A stretch of 64,000 nt of DNA from Talaromyces rugulosus (GCF_013368755.1 NC_049561.1:1240001-1304000), one strand, 5' to 3'. Positions 51,294 to 63,373 are shown, counted from the stretch's first letter. The notes: a model not told the origin generated them from the letters alone. Numbers and translations are program-made.

Positions 51294-54200
51294 TTTCTCG
51301 AGCGGCGCCGTCTACATAGACGAACGAGTCCAGACGGAACGATGGATATATCGAGATACGATCAACGCATCTCAAAGCATATCCGATTTGATGCCTGAAG
51401 AACCTACCACACTGCAAGTAAACGTGCAATCGTTGCTCGATGTGTGCTCGCAGAGTAAGTATTTTTTTTAAAAAATAACAGTGGCATCCGATTATCGGCT
51501 AACCATCCTCAAGTTTACCTCTGTCACTCCGGCAAATCATTTTCCACAACCCTGGCCGACTTACATGAACTCAGCCTGTCGAGTAGCGGTCCCGTGTTTG
51601 CTTTCATCGATATCGACTCAAATACCGAGGCCGTCGCATTGCGTCGACGGGGAGGTCAGGATCCTACAAGCAACTTGAGCGTTGGAAATGGAAATCCGTC
51701 ATTCAAGGGGTTCTCGTTTTTGTCTGAATCAGCCAACTCATACGGCGTTCAGCTATTGGCTCTGCTATCATCCGATCTGCAACTGCAAGAAGGCCCGAAA
51801 CTAATCCTTCCTGTGGCCCTTTTACGGTCTTCCGAGGAGAGCTCAGACGGCGGTGCCGAGTTCGATCCCGATGCCGAAGCCTATTGCACCGACCAGTCAA
51901 TGGATCACAATTGTCCGATTCTTTCATCCAGTCAACAAATTTCTCTGCCGCGCTGTCTAGATGCTGGCGCAGTGGACGTCATTTGTCAACCATTACAACC
52001 CCTGCGAGTTCGGGGTTTGATGGTCCATGCCATCCGGGCTCGTCGGGCTGCCCAGAGAGAGATGTCCCGATTTATGGCCGTGAAGAAATCAAGAAAACAG
52101 TCATGGGTCGGACTCCACAACGAAAAGCCGTATGCATACTTACGAGAGGTTATGTACGTTTACTTACCAATTCAACCATTTCCGGTGTCATTTCAAACTA
52201 ACCTTTTTTTCAGGGTCTCGAAGCTTATGAAGTCGATATGTAACCCCGAAGAAGCCATCGAAGAATTCCATGATAGGTTAGTGCCAATTGAAGCTGTTCA
52301 TATTTCATCTTTACTAACAATTGATCCTAGTGACTTGGATATCACACCCGAGCGAAAGGCTTTTGTAGAACGCATCGTCGGTGAATGGGGATTCTGCGCG
52401 CACAGTTTGACCGAAGATGAGCTTGTACATGCGGCTTGCACAATGCTTACACACGCCATGACAATGCCAGGACTCGAGGCCTGGAAATTGACTGAAGGTT
52501 AGTAATCCAATTCAAATCCGCTGTAAGTTTCCATGATTAACATTAATATGCAGATGAATTGCGCACCTTTTGCCTTGCTAGCCGGGCAGCGTATAATTCT
52601 TTTGTCCTATATCACAACTTTCGCCACGCTATAGACGTCTTGCAGTCAGTCTTTTGGATTTTACTTAGGATCGGTGCTCTTCCCCCCGTCAACGCCTCTC
52701 ACGAGTCGCCTTCACCAATCCCCAAATCACCGGTGGCAGATTTGATCACACCCCACGATGCCCTTACTCTCTTGATATCGGCTATCGGGCACGACGTTGG
52801 CCACCCAGGAGTGAACAATGTGTTCCTCATCAAACTCAATGCGCCTTTGGCTCAACTGTATAACGATAGCTCCGTTTTGGAGGCGTTTCACTGTGCTGCC
52901 TTTTCCCAAATTCTCCGCCGTCATTGGCCTGCCGCTTTTCGCGATACAAACCTACGCAAACTCAGCATTAGCACGATTTTGGCAACAGATATGGGCGTAC
53001 ATTTTAAATTTATGGGATCCTTGGCTGAATTGCAATCAAAATACCATGCGAACGAGGATCTGCAAACATGGTCACCACAAGACCGTGATACTTACAAGAC
53101 ACTCATGTGCGGTCTAATCATCAAATGTGCCGACATTAGCAACGTGGTATGTTCTCCCAACGTCAAATTTGCCAATATGTTCTGGTTGCTAACATTAAAC
53201 CTCTACAGGCTCGACCTTGGAAAATAGCTGAACAATGGACCAACATTCTCCAAGAAGAATTCGCCCACCAAGGTGAGATGGAGAAGGAGGTGGGCATAGA
53301 GACTGCTCTCTTTGGAGGCCCCCCCGAATTAGGCAACGTGCTCAAGCTTGCTACCGGTCAAATAAACTTCATGTCCATATTCGCTTTGCCCCTCTTTGAA
53401 GGGGTTGCCGATCTGTGCCCGCGATTAGGTGCCGCTGTTGAGCAAATCAAGTCCAATAGGTCGACATGGCAACAAATCATCGACCGTGAGGAGCAGCGAA
53501 ACCTTGTTGTTCCCGATGCCGATTCCGATGAGCAACGGTCGCCAAGGTCCCTTAGTCCCGCCAAGCCAGAAACAACAGCTCTTTCAACTGTGCAGGAGAA
53601 TGATATTATAGTAGCGGAAGGTCCGAACGCCGAAATCACACTGGACCAACCGCCGGATGAGTCAGTATCTGCCCCGTCGCTTACGGCTCAGCAAAAGGTC
53701 GCCGAGAGCACGATAGATCTGTCTCAGACCACTATCTCGGGCTTCCAAACACCTGCAAACAACGACAAAACCATTATTTCGTTCGAATCCCCATCAAGTC
53801 ATGATGAAAGCACCGAGGATTCCTCAGAGGCAACCCTCGCGACCTACACCGGCGCACATTATAGGGGTGTCTCTAATACCTCTAACCCTGTATCCCGACC
53901 TTCCAGTTCTTATGGTATCGGCAGAGACACGAGAACACAAAGTGAAAGCACTTGTGCTAACACTGTCGCGACTCCCGTTTCACCCGCTACTAATGCAACC
54001 AGCTTCGTCACCTTGGACAGCGGTGATGAAAAGGACAACATCAGTGGCAGTGGTCTAAGCAGCAGGAGCGATGTCTATCCGCTGGATGACGACCACCGCC
54101 CTTCTCGTCCATCATCGTCATTAGGATTGTATGCCGTGTCAGATCGGCAATTGCCTGAATCGAAAGGCCTATATTTCCCACAAAAGCCACGTTCTTCAGA

Positions 54201-54426
54201 CCGTCTCAGAGAGCTCAGCAAAAGCCATCATGTGATGTCAACATTCCTTGAAAATGCACTCGGCCGAAACCCTTTGTCGGCGGAATGCGTACCACACACT
54301 CATACCAATGGCGATGAGTCGTCCTCGCCTCATCATCGAACGATTCCACGCAAGAAAAGCCGTCTTCGACTAGCTTTCTGGAGACGAAAAATCCAGAGCC
54401 AGCAACAAGCGGATAATGAATACTGA
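51283..54426 (+). CDS. pde2: High-affinity 3',5'-cyclic AMP phosphodiesterase (PDE2 type)
   Basis: Six exons (51283-51454, 51514-52153, 52214-52276, 52331-52497, 52554-53146, 53209-54426), all in phase, give 950 residues. The catalytic HD-type PDE domain runs from about residue 290 to 580. Its metal ligands are H372 in HNFRH, H427 and D428 in GHDVGHPGVNN (the HDxxHxGxxN signature), and the later Asp in KCADISN. LATGQINFMSIFALPLFEGV is the conserved purine-pocket glutamine region. The N-terminal 290 residues are the regulator-like segment seen in fungal Pde2/PdeA (VFAFIDIDS, RRAAQREMSRFM). The C-terminal 300 residues are Ser/Thr/Pro/Glu-rich and disordered. It hydrolyses cAMP and so damps PKA signalling in growth, germination and carbon sensing. 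It lies downstream of an unusually long spacer. Confidence 0.94.
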
Positions 54427-55066
54427 GCTAGACGATACGCACGATTTTACTTTGTCGACGGAGTTGAACATTTGGTGACGGGGAATCACAAAAAACAGCA
54501 AAGGACTAGGCGTTAGATGGACTATTCGCATGCAACTTTCGTTCCAAACACACACACACACACACACGTACATACACACAATTTCGACCCCGAAATTTTT
54601 CTCTGTTTATCTCCTTTTCATTGTTCCGAGGCGGCCAAAATAGCACAGAGGAGCTTTTTGATCGCATACTTCATTCACTTGAAATCTCATTTTATTTTGT
54701 TGGTGGATATGATGGCGAATTAGGATTCGTCTTTGGCATTTGTGAATTTGAACGATCCGATGTTGACGAAACAATTGGGTGTAAAGTGATACCAGCTGAC
54801 TTTTTGATGCGCATTGACTAGTACATACAAGGCGTCTTGGTGTTTGTATACTCATAGGTTTTTATGTGTTATATTTGGGAGGCATTTGTCTAATCACTAT
54901 CATTTCGAAAGCCTCTCTTTTTGTATAGAATAGTATTCACACGAATATTGGCATCTAGTGACTAAGATTATTTTACATTTTTGGCTAGTACTGTATGTTT
55001 GCGTAATGCTGAAGTAGTCGTAGGAACAGTTATATAGTTATCGCAATGAATCCTCTTATAACCAAC
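54427..55066. other. Convergent 3' spacer with CA repeat
   Basis: 640 bp between the 3' ends of pde2 and the Rdx gene. It includes a (CA)n microsatellite (54549-54567). Short frames overlap the repeat and have no protein character. Confidence 0.5.
54549..54567. repeat. (CA)n microsatellite
   Basis: Uninterrupted CA dinucleotide run in the presumed pde2 3' UTR. Confidence 0.85.
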
Positions 55067-55780
55067 CTATTGGCAATCTTGACATGCATCTTTCTGAGAC
55101 TCTTGGTTTGTGTCGTCCTCTTTCCCTTGATCTTTGCCTCGTTGATCAGTTTGCAAAGTATCGCCATTGCCCTTGGGAGCATCAGCAGAGGTCGCAGTCT
55201 TGGACGCTTTAAGAGCTCGGTCTACATGACCTAGATCTCGAGATGGATCGATAATATTCCGAACCAGGGATTTGAGCTGCTTGACTTCTGTAAAGCAGCA
55301 AGAAATTGGTCAGTGAAAAAAAGGAAAGCAGTATTGAGCACAAACGATTGGAACTTACCAGGAAACCCGCCATGCGTTTTCCGATCCCAAAGGAGCGTTT
55401 CACTGACAGTAAGCGTGTCATCGTTGGTGGCAGACGATGGCGATGCATGGTACATTGTGACAGTGAAGACGCCGCCTGTCACTGGTATTAGGGCGACTTC
55501 ACCCAGGCCTGTGCCGAATGTCGAGAGTAGTTCCTGGCCGAACTGTTGTATAGTTGTTTAGTAAATAACCTACTATTCCGCTTTCCGTTCGGAAAAGAAA
55601 GAAAAAGAAAAGAAAAAAACTCACGTAGGCAGCCCGAAGCATCCATTTGCATTGTGTGCAGAATTTAATAGTAATGCGCGGAAGATGGACCTGCGAAGAG
55701 CCGGTCATAGAAGTCTCGGGTGGGTTGACCTTGTCCGTGGGTGGTGGTTGTTGGTTGATTGTAGGGGTTTGCTCCGTCAT
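55067..55780 (-). CDS. Rdx family (selenoprotein W/H/T-like) thioredoxin-fold protein
   Basis: Exons (reverse) 55625-55780, 55359-55542 and 55067-55287 encode 186 residues. After a 35-residue Pro/Gln/Thr-rich leader comes the hallmark strand-loop-helix IKFCTQCKWMLRAAY. Its C-x-x-C replaces the C-x-x-Sec of animal SelW, and FGQELLSTFGTGLGEVAL follows. GGVFTVTMYH and ETLLWDRKTHGGFPEVKQLK are the remaining strands; the GGFP/K-x-L-K segment is typical of the Rdx family. The C-terminal 55 residues are charged, ending CQDCQ, a second C-x-x-C. No signal peptide is present, so it is probably cytosolic or nuclear. A redox role is inferred from the fold; the substrate in fungi is unknown. It converges with pde2. 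Confidence 0.88.
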
Positions 55781-56252
55781 ACTGAATTTGAAATCAATTA
55801 GAAGATGCCTTTTTTTGGATTATTTTTATGGCCAGAAGTAAGCTGATGTTGTACGTAGGAATTAGTATCGGGCAGAAGATCCCGCGATTACTGTACAATC
55901 GCTTTTGGTGGGGAAGAGATGACGTCTCGTATAAGCGAGACGACCATGGGCTTATTCTTTCGGGATTCAGCCCAGTATATTACATATTTATTGCTTTTTG
56001 ACCACTGCCAGAGTGTATACTGAATGAAAACGGCGCCAGCAGTTGAACATACGAGATCTTATTGAGATATGCTTGTATAAATGTGACAGAGCTGTTGTCA
56101 TTTGATTGGTCAAACAGATAAAAGATCCACTTATTTTGTTCTACCTCCCACTGCACATGTGTCTATTCAATATATTTTATATGATTCTAAATATGTATAG
56201 TACAAAAACACCTTTGTAAGGTGTTAATATGTCTAGTATACAGCGGTATCAC
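55781..56252. other. Intergenic spacer
   Basis: 472 bp between the Rdx start and the transporter stop, so it holds the Rdx promoter and the transporter terminator. AT-rich; no other feature was seen. Confidence 0.4.
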
Positions 56253-58325
56253 TCATACATCCTCAAAATGCTGCCCAGGCGAATCCTTCCTGTCCTCAAG
56301 GTCCAACAGTACCTTAGGCCCGACCAATGCGCCATGGCCTGGTGCATGCTCATAGCCGCTGGAAAGGGATAAATCATTAGCCATCATACCAATATAAACC
56401 CGAAATTGAACATTCAACTTACAAAATTTTATCCATCTGTTCAATCGTAAGTCCCTTGGTCTCGGGCAATAGGAAGAAGGACCACACAGTGGCAAGAAAC
56501 ATCCACGAGGCGAAAAAGAACCATGTTCCGTAGCCAAATGAATTGAAAATATACGGCAAGGCTTTTGTCATGGCGAACTGAGTTGCCCTGTTTGAACATT
56601 TAGAACAAAAATTGACAAAAAGAGAGATAGAGAAAAGGGAAAAATACCATTGAACTAGAGATGCATACGTGCCGGACACGTTTCGTAGAGCACCAGGGAA
56701 AATCTCAGCAGATACAATCCAGGGAACACCGTTTAGGCCAAAGGACCAGCTATCAGAAGATGTAAGCACATTTACAAGTAACGTCGTCGTCGGGGGGCGG
56801 AAAAGATATTCTTACAAGATGGCGTAAATCATAATCATGCCAACAGCTGCCTTACCGCCGGCAGCAGTGGAAGGAGAGAGGGCTTCACCGGCATCGATGA
56901 CCGTGGCTGGATGTCCGACCTTGACATATGCACCGACAAACCAGAGACATAGGGAGCATATGATAGACGAAACGATGACGGGGGAACGGCGTCCCAGGAA
57001 GTCAATGAGGAAGGTATAGAATATGATCGATGCAATAGCTAACATAAAACCCAGTTAGCTATTTCGGTGTGATTTGGGTTGAAATGATAGAAAATGTAAA
57101 CGAACCTTTTACCAGACCGTAGATACCAGTATAAAGCGAAACATCGGTGATACCTAGTGATTTAAACAACGTAGGCGAGTAGTAGTTGATTGCAGAGGCG
57201 CCAGACATGTTGGCAAGAGTAAAGGCACAGAAAACAAGAAAAACACGATTTCTCATGCCCTTTTGAGACAGTTCATTGATGGCACCTCGGATAAAAGCCC
57301 ATCGTCCGGATCCATAGCGGGTAGAGATAGCTTCTTCTTCTTCCAGTCTGTTGCGCATCATTGCAACCTCTTCTTGGATATCTAGAGTACCTGGTTAACA
57401 CATGCATGAAAATCTGACGGAAGAAAACCATACATTGGTGGTCAACTGGGAGATGCCTCAATTCCCGAAGAACTGCCAGAGCTTCTTCTTCCCGGTCCTT
57501 CCGCATCAGCCAAAGAGGACTCTCGTGGAGAAAAAATCCGCCCATTAACAAGAGACCGGCCGGGATTAATTGCCATCCCATCGGGATCCTCCATGTGGCA
57601 GCCTTGGACTGATCCATGTGCTGGCTGATGCCATAGTTGATCCAAAACCCAATCACCGAACCGATCTGGTAAGCGACTTCAAAGAACCCAGTCAGGATTC
57701 CACGGATTGAGGGAATTGAAAGTTCGGCAATGTAGCTGGGGACACCTGCTGTGATGCCACCGCAACCGAGGCCAGTCAAAACTCGCCCAGCATCTTATAC
57801 ACCCGGTCAGTCTGGCACAATTGCATGTCGAGAGTAGTATCTTACAAATCATCCCAAGTTGGCCGGTTGTAGCCGTCATCAACACGGCGCCAATAATAAA
57901 GACTGAAACACTGATTTGGAGTGCCCATTTGCGGCCGACGCGTTCAGTAACTAGAGAATACAGCTTAGCAAAGGCCGAAACCCTCTGTAATATCGGCACT
58001 CACTGAAGAAAGAAAAAAGAGACCCGAAAAAGGCACCAGCTTGAAAGGCAGATGTTATATTGCTCGAAATGCTATCTGCAGTAGCAGAGGTAATGTTGAA
58101 ATCATTCATAAAACTCTCGCGAGCAATTGTCGTTCCCACAAAGGCAGAGTCGTAGCCAAATCTAATGAATTATTTAGTAAACAACCGCTTTCAGTATAGA
58201 GAGCATGTATCTATGAGTACTTACAGCAAAGACCCGGTTGCTATAATAATGGCCTCATAGTAGAGACGAAAATTGTATACCTCCTTTGGAGTTGGTCTAT
58301 CCTCGACTGCGCGAAGCCCACCCAT
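56253..58325 (-). CDS. MFS sugar-porter family transporter, quinate-permease-like
   Basis: Nine exons (reverse: 58225-58325, 58004-58161, 57846-57950, 57434-57793, 57106-57381, 56816-57038, 56648-56749, 56423-56587, 56253-56358), all in phase, give 531 residues, normal for 12-TM sugar porters. Motifs: FGYDSAFVGTTIARESF after TM1, ERVGRKWAL loop 2-3, GRVLTGLGCGGITAGVPSYI, HESPLWLMRKDREEEAL (PESPR position), DFLGRRSP loop 8-9, GLNGVPWIVSAEIFP and LPETKGLTIEQMD. The N-terminus (VEDRPTPKEVYNFRLYY) and the LRHLPVDHQYIQEEV loop resemble the fungal quinate permease QutD group more than hexose carriers. It is a plasma-membrane proton symporter by family. It is divergent from the b2-like dehydrogenase across 523 bp, suggesting shared control and an organic-acid or polyol substrate. 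The actual substrate is unknown. Confidence 0.92.
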
Positions 58326-58848
58326 GATTCAATGCGTGAACCAACCAATTCTTCTACTTGAAAAAGAAGACAAAAAAAGATAAGAAGGATATATGAACAT
58401 GGCTTTTTTCCCAGGTCTTTTACACAGACAATATATCCGCACTTCCCCAAGGGCTACTTTGCGGGGGAAACCCCGAGATTTCCAAATCGGGGAATTAGCC
58501 GAGCAAACAAACCGACTATTTGCCGCCACGCCAATGCCGAAAACGGTGATTTCGCGACCATTTTTACCTAAAAATAATTTACTACTTATCGATCTGAAAT
58601 AAATTTCCCATTGTTCCAAAAAGGGACCGCTTAGGGGGTATTGCTCGGTAAGGTCATATATGTATTAGTCGACACTACTGCAAACTAAAGCCATCTAATA
58701 ATAGTGTCATGCAAATGATTGGAGCTTATTTACAAGGGTACACGAGGGGTTGCCTCGAACATGCTGCTGACATCAACGACATTGCATGATACTCTTTTTA
58801 TTAGCATTCCTTTTCTTGTAATATTTCAGGATTACAAAATCGAGAAGT
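58326..58848. promoter_or_regulatory. Shared divergent promoter, transporter / b2-like dehydrogenase
   Basis: 523 bp separating the two start codons. An ATTGG (inverted CCAAT) lies near 58718. No coding exon was found. The arrangement allows coordinated induction by a cluster regulator. Confidence 0.5.
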
Positions 58849-60464
58849 ATGAAGATGGAGTTGAGCTGGGCTGAGATCGCTCAACATGACAGCAGGAAAT
58901 CTTGCTGGATTGTGATTGACTCAAAAGTCTACGATATCACGTCGTTTATTGCACAACATCCAGGTGGCGCAGCAGTATTGCTTAAACAGGCTGGATCAGT
59001 ATGTATCAAAGAAGTCAAAACTTACTCATGTGACGAACGAGTTAACCCTTATTTTCTGGCAACATAGGACGCGACAGAGGAATTCAACGCCGTTCATTCT
59101 CCAGCATACCTTGAAGATCTCCCTGCCAAATGTAGTATCGGTTTTCTCAAACCAGAAACTAGAAATTTATTGAAAAAGGGCAAAAAGGAAGCTTCGACTT
59201 CAACTACGCCAGGCAAAGAGCCCGCGGTACCGCACATATCCACATGTGTGGCAGTTTCGGATTTTGAAGCGCATGCAAAAGCTGTGTTGAGCAACAAATC
59301 ATGGATTTACGCATCAAGCTCTGCTAATTCAGGCCTGTCAATGAAAGGCAACATAGACGATTGGTCGCTGGTCACATTTCGTCCGCGTGTTCTGCGCCGA
59401 GTGGGGCAGTTTGATACTCAAACCTCCATACTGGGACATAAAACCCAATTCCCTTTCTATGCATCGCCGATGGGAACGATGGGTACTGTCAATACAGGTG
59501 CCGAGCCTCAATTCGTCAGGGGTGCAGTTCGCAAGGGGGTTCATGCCGTCATCAGCACGGGTTCGACCAAGACAAACGAGCAGATCATGCAAAGTTTGGT
59601 TGACGAGCAACAACTCCTCGATAACCGCAGCCCTTCACGGCTTTTTTTTCAGTTATATATCAATGTGGATAGACAGAAAGTGATTGACTTACTACGAAGA
59701 GTCAAAAAAGCTGGCTACAAAGGCTTGTGGATCACTGTCGATACTCCTATACTGGGTAAACGGCTCGCAGATAGGAGACTTCAGGCCGAGGAAGTACTCG
59801 AAGCAGGATTGGAAGAGGAAAAGAATAGAGAAGGACCCGAGAATAGTTTTGCTCCGGCTTCTGGCGGCCGACCAGTACCAGGTGCATTGAGCCCAAACAC
59901 CACATGGGATGATCTTGTATGGATTAGAGAAGAATGGGATGGCCCAATTGTCCTGAAGGGTATTCAATGTGCGGAGGACGCCAAACTTGCCGTTGAGCAT
60001 GGTTGTCAGGGTATTCTTCTGAGCAACCATGGTGGAAGGCAGCTGCACTCTGCCCCGAGCGCGCTTACGACGCTGCTGGAGATTCGCACATACTATCCCG
60101 AGGTCCTTGGTAAGATTGAAATATTTGTTGATGGCGGTGTCCGTGATGGTAGCGACGTGCTTAAGGCTTTGTGTTTGGGGGCCACTGGAGTTGGTATTGG
60201 CCGGCCATTGCTATATGCGTTGGCTGCTTATGGCAGCGACGGCGTAGAACGTTGTATTGACAGTAAGTCATTCTGCATCTGGGTTGTTCCTTATTCTCCT
60301 TTCTTGTTGTTGATGCAGGGATAGTTCTATCGGATGAGCTTTCTATCGCTATGGGGCTCCTTGGAATCACATCACTCGATCAGGTCCGGCCGGAGATGGT
60401 GAATGCAAGTCGGATCCTGAATACGATTTGGCGACCAACGGTATCTGTTAAATCTCATTTGTAA
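58849..60464 (+). CDS. Flavocytochrome b2-like FMN-dependent alpha-hydroxy-acid dehydrogenase
   Basis: Exons 58849-58998, 59068-60262 and 60319-60464 encode 496 residues. Residues 1-80 are a cytochrome b5-type haem domain with both haem ligands, H37 (AQHPGG) and H60 (AVHSPAYL), spaced 23 apart as in yeast Cyb2. From about residue 105 the FMN-dependent dehydrogenase barrel follows. Expected active-site residues are seen: Y247 (FQLYIN), D275 (TVDTP), R282 (LGKR), K347 (IVLKGIQ), and H371 and R374 (LSNHGGRQL). The substrate-binding tyrosine, Tyr143 in Cyb2, appears to be Ile130 (WIYASSSAN). No mitochondrial presequence is present: the b5 domain begins within 10 residues of the start. L-lactate:cytochrome c reductase is the family archetype, but localisation and the changed residue make another hydroxy acid possible. 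It is divergent from the transporter and upstream of the regulator. Confidence 0.92.
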
Positions 60465-60705
60465 AGCATTAGTAGGACATGATTAGATGTAGTTTGAGCA
60501 ATGGAGATTTCCTCATGAATTTGAATACTAGATGCGTCGTCTTGTAGAGGTTGGATGAAGCGAGGAAAGTGGGTCCGCTCCTCCCACCCGGCCCTCCCGC
60601 TCGCTCTCCCACCCGGCAAGAAAGGATATCCACATATATCATGGACGCTCTCGACATTGGACTTTTGAAAAAAAAAATAGGAAACAAATAGTCGGGCTTC
60701 AAGAT

Positions 60706-62485
60706 ATGGAAGAACCTCGTTTCAGCTGTCTGCATCCTGGATGCAACGCCAGTTATCGCCGCAAAGAGCATCTTGTCCGTCACTCAGCCCGGCATTCCCA
60801 AACTCGGGCCTTTACATGTCCTGATTGCGGAGTTAGCTTCGATAGAAAGTATTTCCCTCCCCCCTTCTTAGCTGTCTCTTCCAGTAGAGTAATCTAACCA
60901 CCAGAATTATAGTGATACTCTGAGGCGTCATACAAAAATCCATCTCAAGCCAGATGAAGCAGTGGCTCACCGGGTGACTAGGGCTTGTGATCGATGCCGC
61001 GCTCAGAAATCCAAGTGTGATGGTGTCAGTCCATGTGGCATATGTGTTCGCAAGGGCTTAAAGTGTTCTTTTAAGAAGGGCGATGAATTGAAGAATAATG
61101 AGCGCGCCCAAAAATCGCCTCCTGTCGAGAATTATACTATCAATCGACGCGACAGCAGTGAACCAGCTCGAAAAAGAACTCGTCATCATGCATGGGTTCA
61201 GGCAGATCAAGTATTGTCAGACCAGAGTCTTGTACCGCAGGTAGTTCCGTTGCATTCAGCGTCGTCGTGTTCGGGTTTGCATACAACATCAGAGAGCGAG
61301 ATCCGAGCAGTGCTGCAGCAACGCGAATTCCAACTCCAAGAAGACGCGGTCAAGTCAGCAGAGCAAGATCACCTATCCCAACCGACTTCCCAGCTTGGAG
61401 ATCTGTTCGTCCCATCTGCTGAAGATGAGTACCTGTTCCCCAGTGACGAGGTCCTGATCGATTCGTGGGCCCGTACCCTTGATGTTGACCATTATGTGTG
61501 TTTGTATTTTGTGCATTTTCACCCTTTTTGGCCGTTTATCCTGAAATCCGCATTTGTACCCAGGAAGGAGCCCCGAATACTTGTATTGGCTATTGTGATG
61601 TTTGGGCTTTGGGTCACTGGAGAAGACCACTTGCGGAAGCTCGCTTGGACTATCCATGGCCATCTACATGTGATGCTCAAGAGGCAAATGGTAGGTCGCA
61701 ATACTTCTCGCTCAATTTCCTATGCTAATGATGAATCAACTTGTATATAGAGTAGGTGGAGTATCTGGCCTAGAAGAAGAGATGCCTTTTCCAACACTCA
61801 GGGATTAGAAGATTCTTCTACCAACAACACCCGCTGGCCCCTGGCGACATACCAGTCTATTCTTCTTTTCACCATCTTCGCCATGACCGCCCATGATCCG
61901 GAAGAAGCCTATGAATATGTCAGTAATGACTCGATAGAGGAAAACACAAACAATGTCGATATTCTGGAGCGCATTCGGCCTATTTTCGCCCATCTCGTTC
62001 GCACATGTCGCACTCAAGGCGCCTTTTACTTTCCGGCCATGATAGCCCAGGGCTCTCCCGAAGACCCTTACCTCTTTGCATGGACGAATCTTGAAGAGTT
62101 AAAGTACTTTGCGCTTAGCTTGTATAAAGCCAGTAGCTTGTTCACAAGCCTGACGGATAATCGTGGTGATGACAATAACAACAACGACGACGAAGAACAC
62201 GACGAGCGCACCAGTACTAGAATTTTAGTCTCTGACCTGGAATTTCCAGTTCCTGATAACGGATACTTGTGGTCTGCACCGGGTGCCCGTGAATTCTTCC
62301 GTCGCCGCGAACTGCAACTGCGTGATCCGGCCACGGTAGAGAGGTCGCAGTACATTCGTGACTCTGGACCATGGATATCTGACATTGTGGGCGGTAAAGC
62401 TAAGGTGTCGCTGGCGCATAGAAGGAAAGCATGGATGAGTCTGGGGCCGTTTTTAGGGTATATAGCTGGTGTAGACATTGCCTGA
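60706..62485 (+). CDS. C2H2 plus Zn2Cys6 transcription factor
   Basis: Exons 60706-60848, 60913-61690 and 61751-62485 encode 551 residues. Two C2H2 fingers lie at residues 8-65 (CLHPGCNASYRRKEHLVRHS; then CPDCGVSFDRNDTLRRHTKIH, split by intron 1). The fungal Zn2Cys6 cluster follows at about 81-107 (CDRCRAQKSKCDGVSPC, then GICVRKGLKC), with the full CX2CX6CX5CX2CX6C spacing. The rest resembles the start of the fungal-specific transcription factor (middle homology) domain: YFVHFHPFWPFILKSAF and WPLATYQSILLFTIFAMTAH. An Asn/Asp/Glu-rich insert lies near 460. At 551 residues it is shorter than many members of this class, so the C-terminus may be incomplete, although no further exon is obvious. 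Position directly after the dehydrogenase suggests it controls that gene and the transporter; this is inference. Confidence 0.88.
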
Positions 62486-63373
62486 ACAAAATAATACCGC
62501 GTTTTAAGGCTACGCCTGATGCCACCAATTCGTTCCTACTTCTAGTGTATAGACACACTCGTGATGTAGTATGCTAAGAGTTCATTTAACAATAAGATAT
62601 GTCTCATCCAAGGGAAACAAAAAGGTGAAAACGAAATCTATTGTACACCAAAGAAGAGGGTCCCAAGCCCCACAACACAACTCCTGGAAATATTGGCTGC
62701 TTTTGGATCCTTTTTTTTTCAATGGGTAGGATGTTTCAAGTGCCACGGCCATGGTCCTCGAACTTTTTTTTTTTGGAGCGATTTCCTATCACAGCCAGGA
62801 ACAAAGCATAGGGAGAAAAACAAAGGAAAGTATAAATGAAATCAAAGAGACGACAGGAAGCGTCCCGAAGTGATATATCGAGACAAGATACAGTAGAAAA
62901 AAGAAAGTCCAAAAGCTAGACACAAAAAAGTATATGCCAAAGAACAGTCAGTCAAACCAACGCACCCTCATGCAGACTTTGAATCCATGAGCGTTGAGAT
63001 CTGCGTATCCATTGTCTAGCAGATGGTAGAAGATATTCCGGTGACAAGATGTGTTGTTTTCTGAGCCCCGCACAACACAATACTGAACTTCAGTGAGGCC
63101 GTCACATTACCCACACACAAACATCAGTCGTTCGTCGGATCGTGCAATGTCAATTGAATGGATCACACTGAATCGTGCCGACCATGGTATAACGACGTTG
63201 CGAGTATATCGGGATATAAAAAAAAATAAAAAATTCAAAAGTCGAATCACTATCGTCGTAAAGAAAGAGAAAAGGGTATGATAAAAAGGCGAGAAATTAT
63301 GATGTGGTCGATATATGGCGAAAAAAAGAGTTTATCACTGAAGACGGATGAAGCGTCGAAGTCATTAGGACCA
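62486..63373. other. Convergent 3' spacer
   Basis: 888 bp between the 3' ends of the regulator and the G-gamma gene. A- and T-runs (for example around 62710 and 62766) are visible. No coding exon or RNA gene was recognised, though a missed last exon of the regulator cannot be excluded. Confidence 0.4.
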
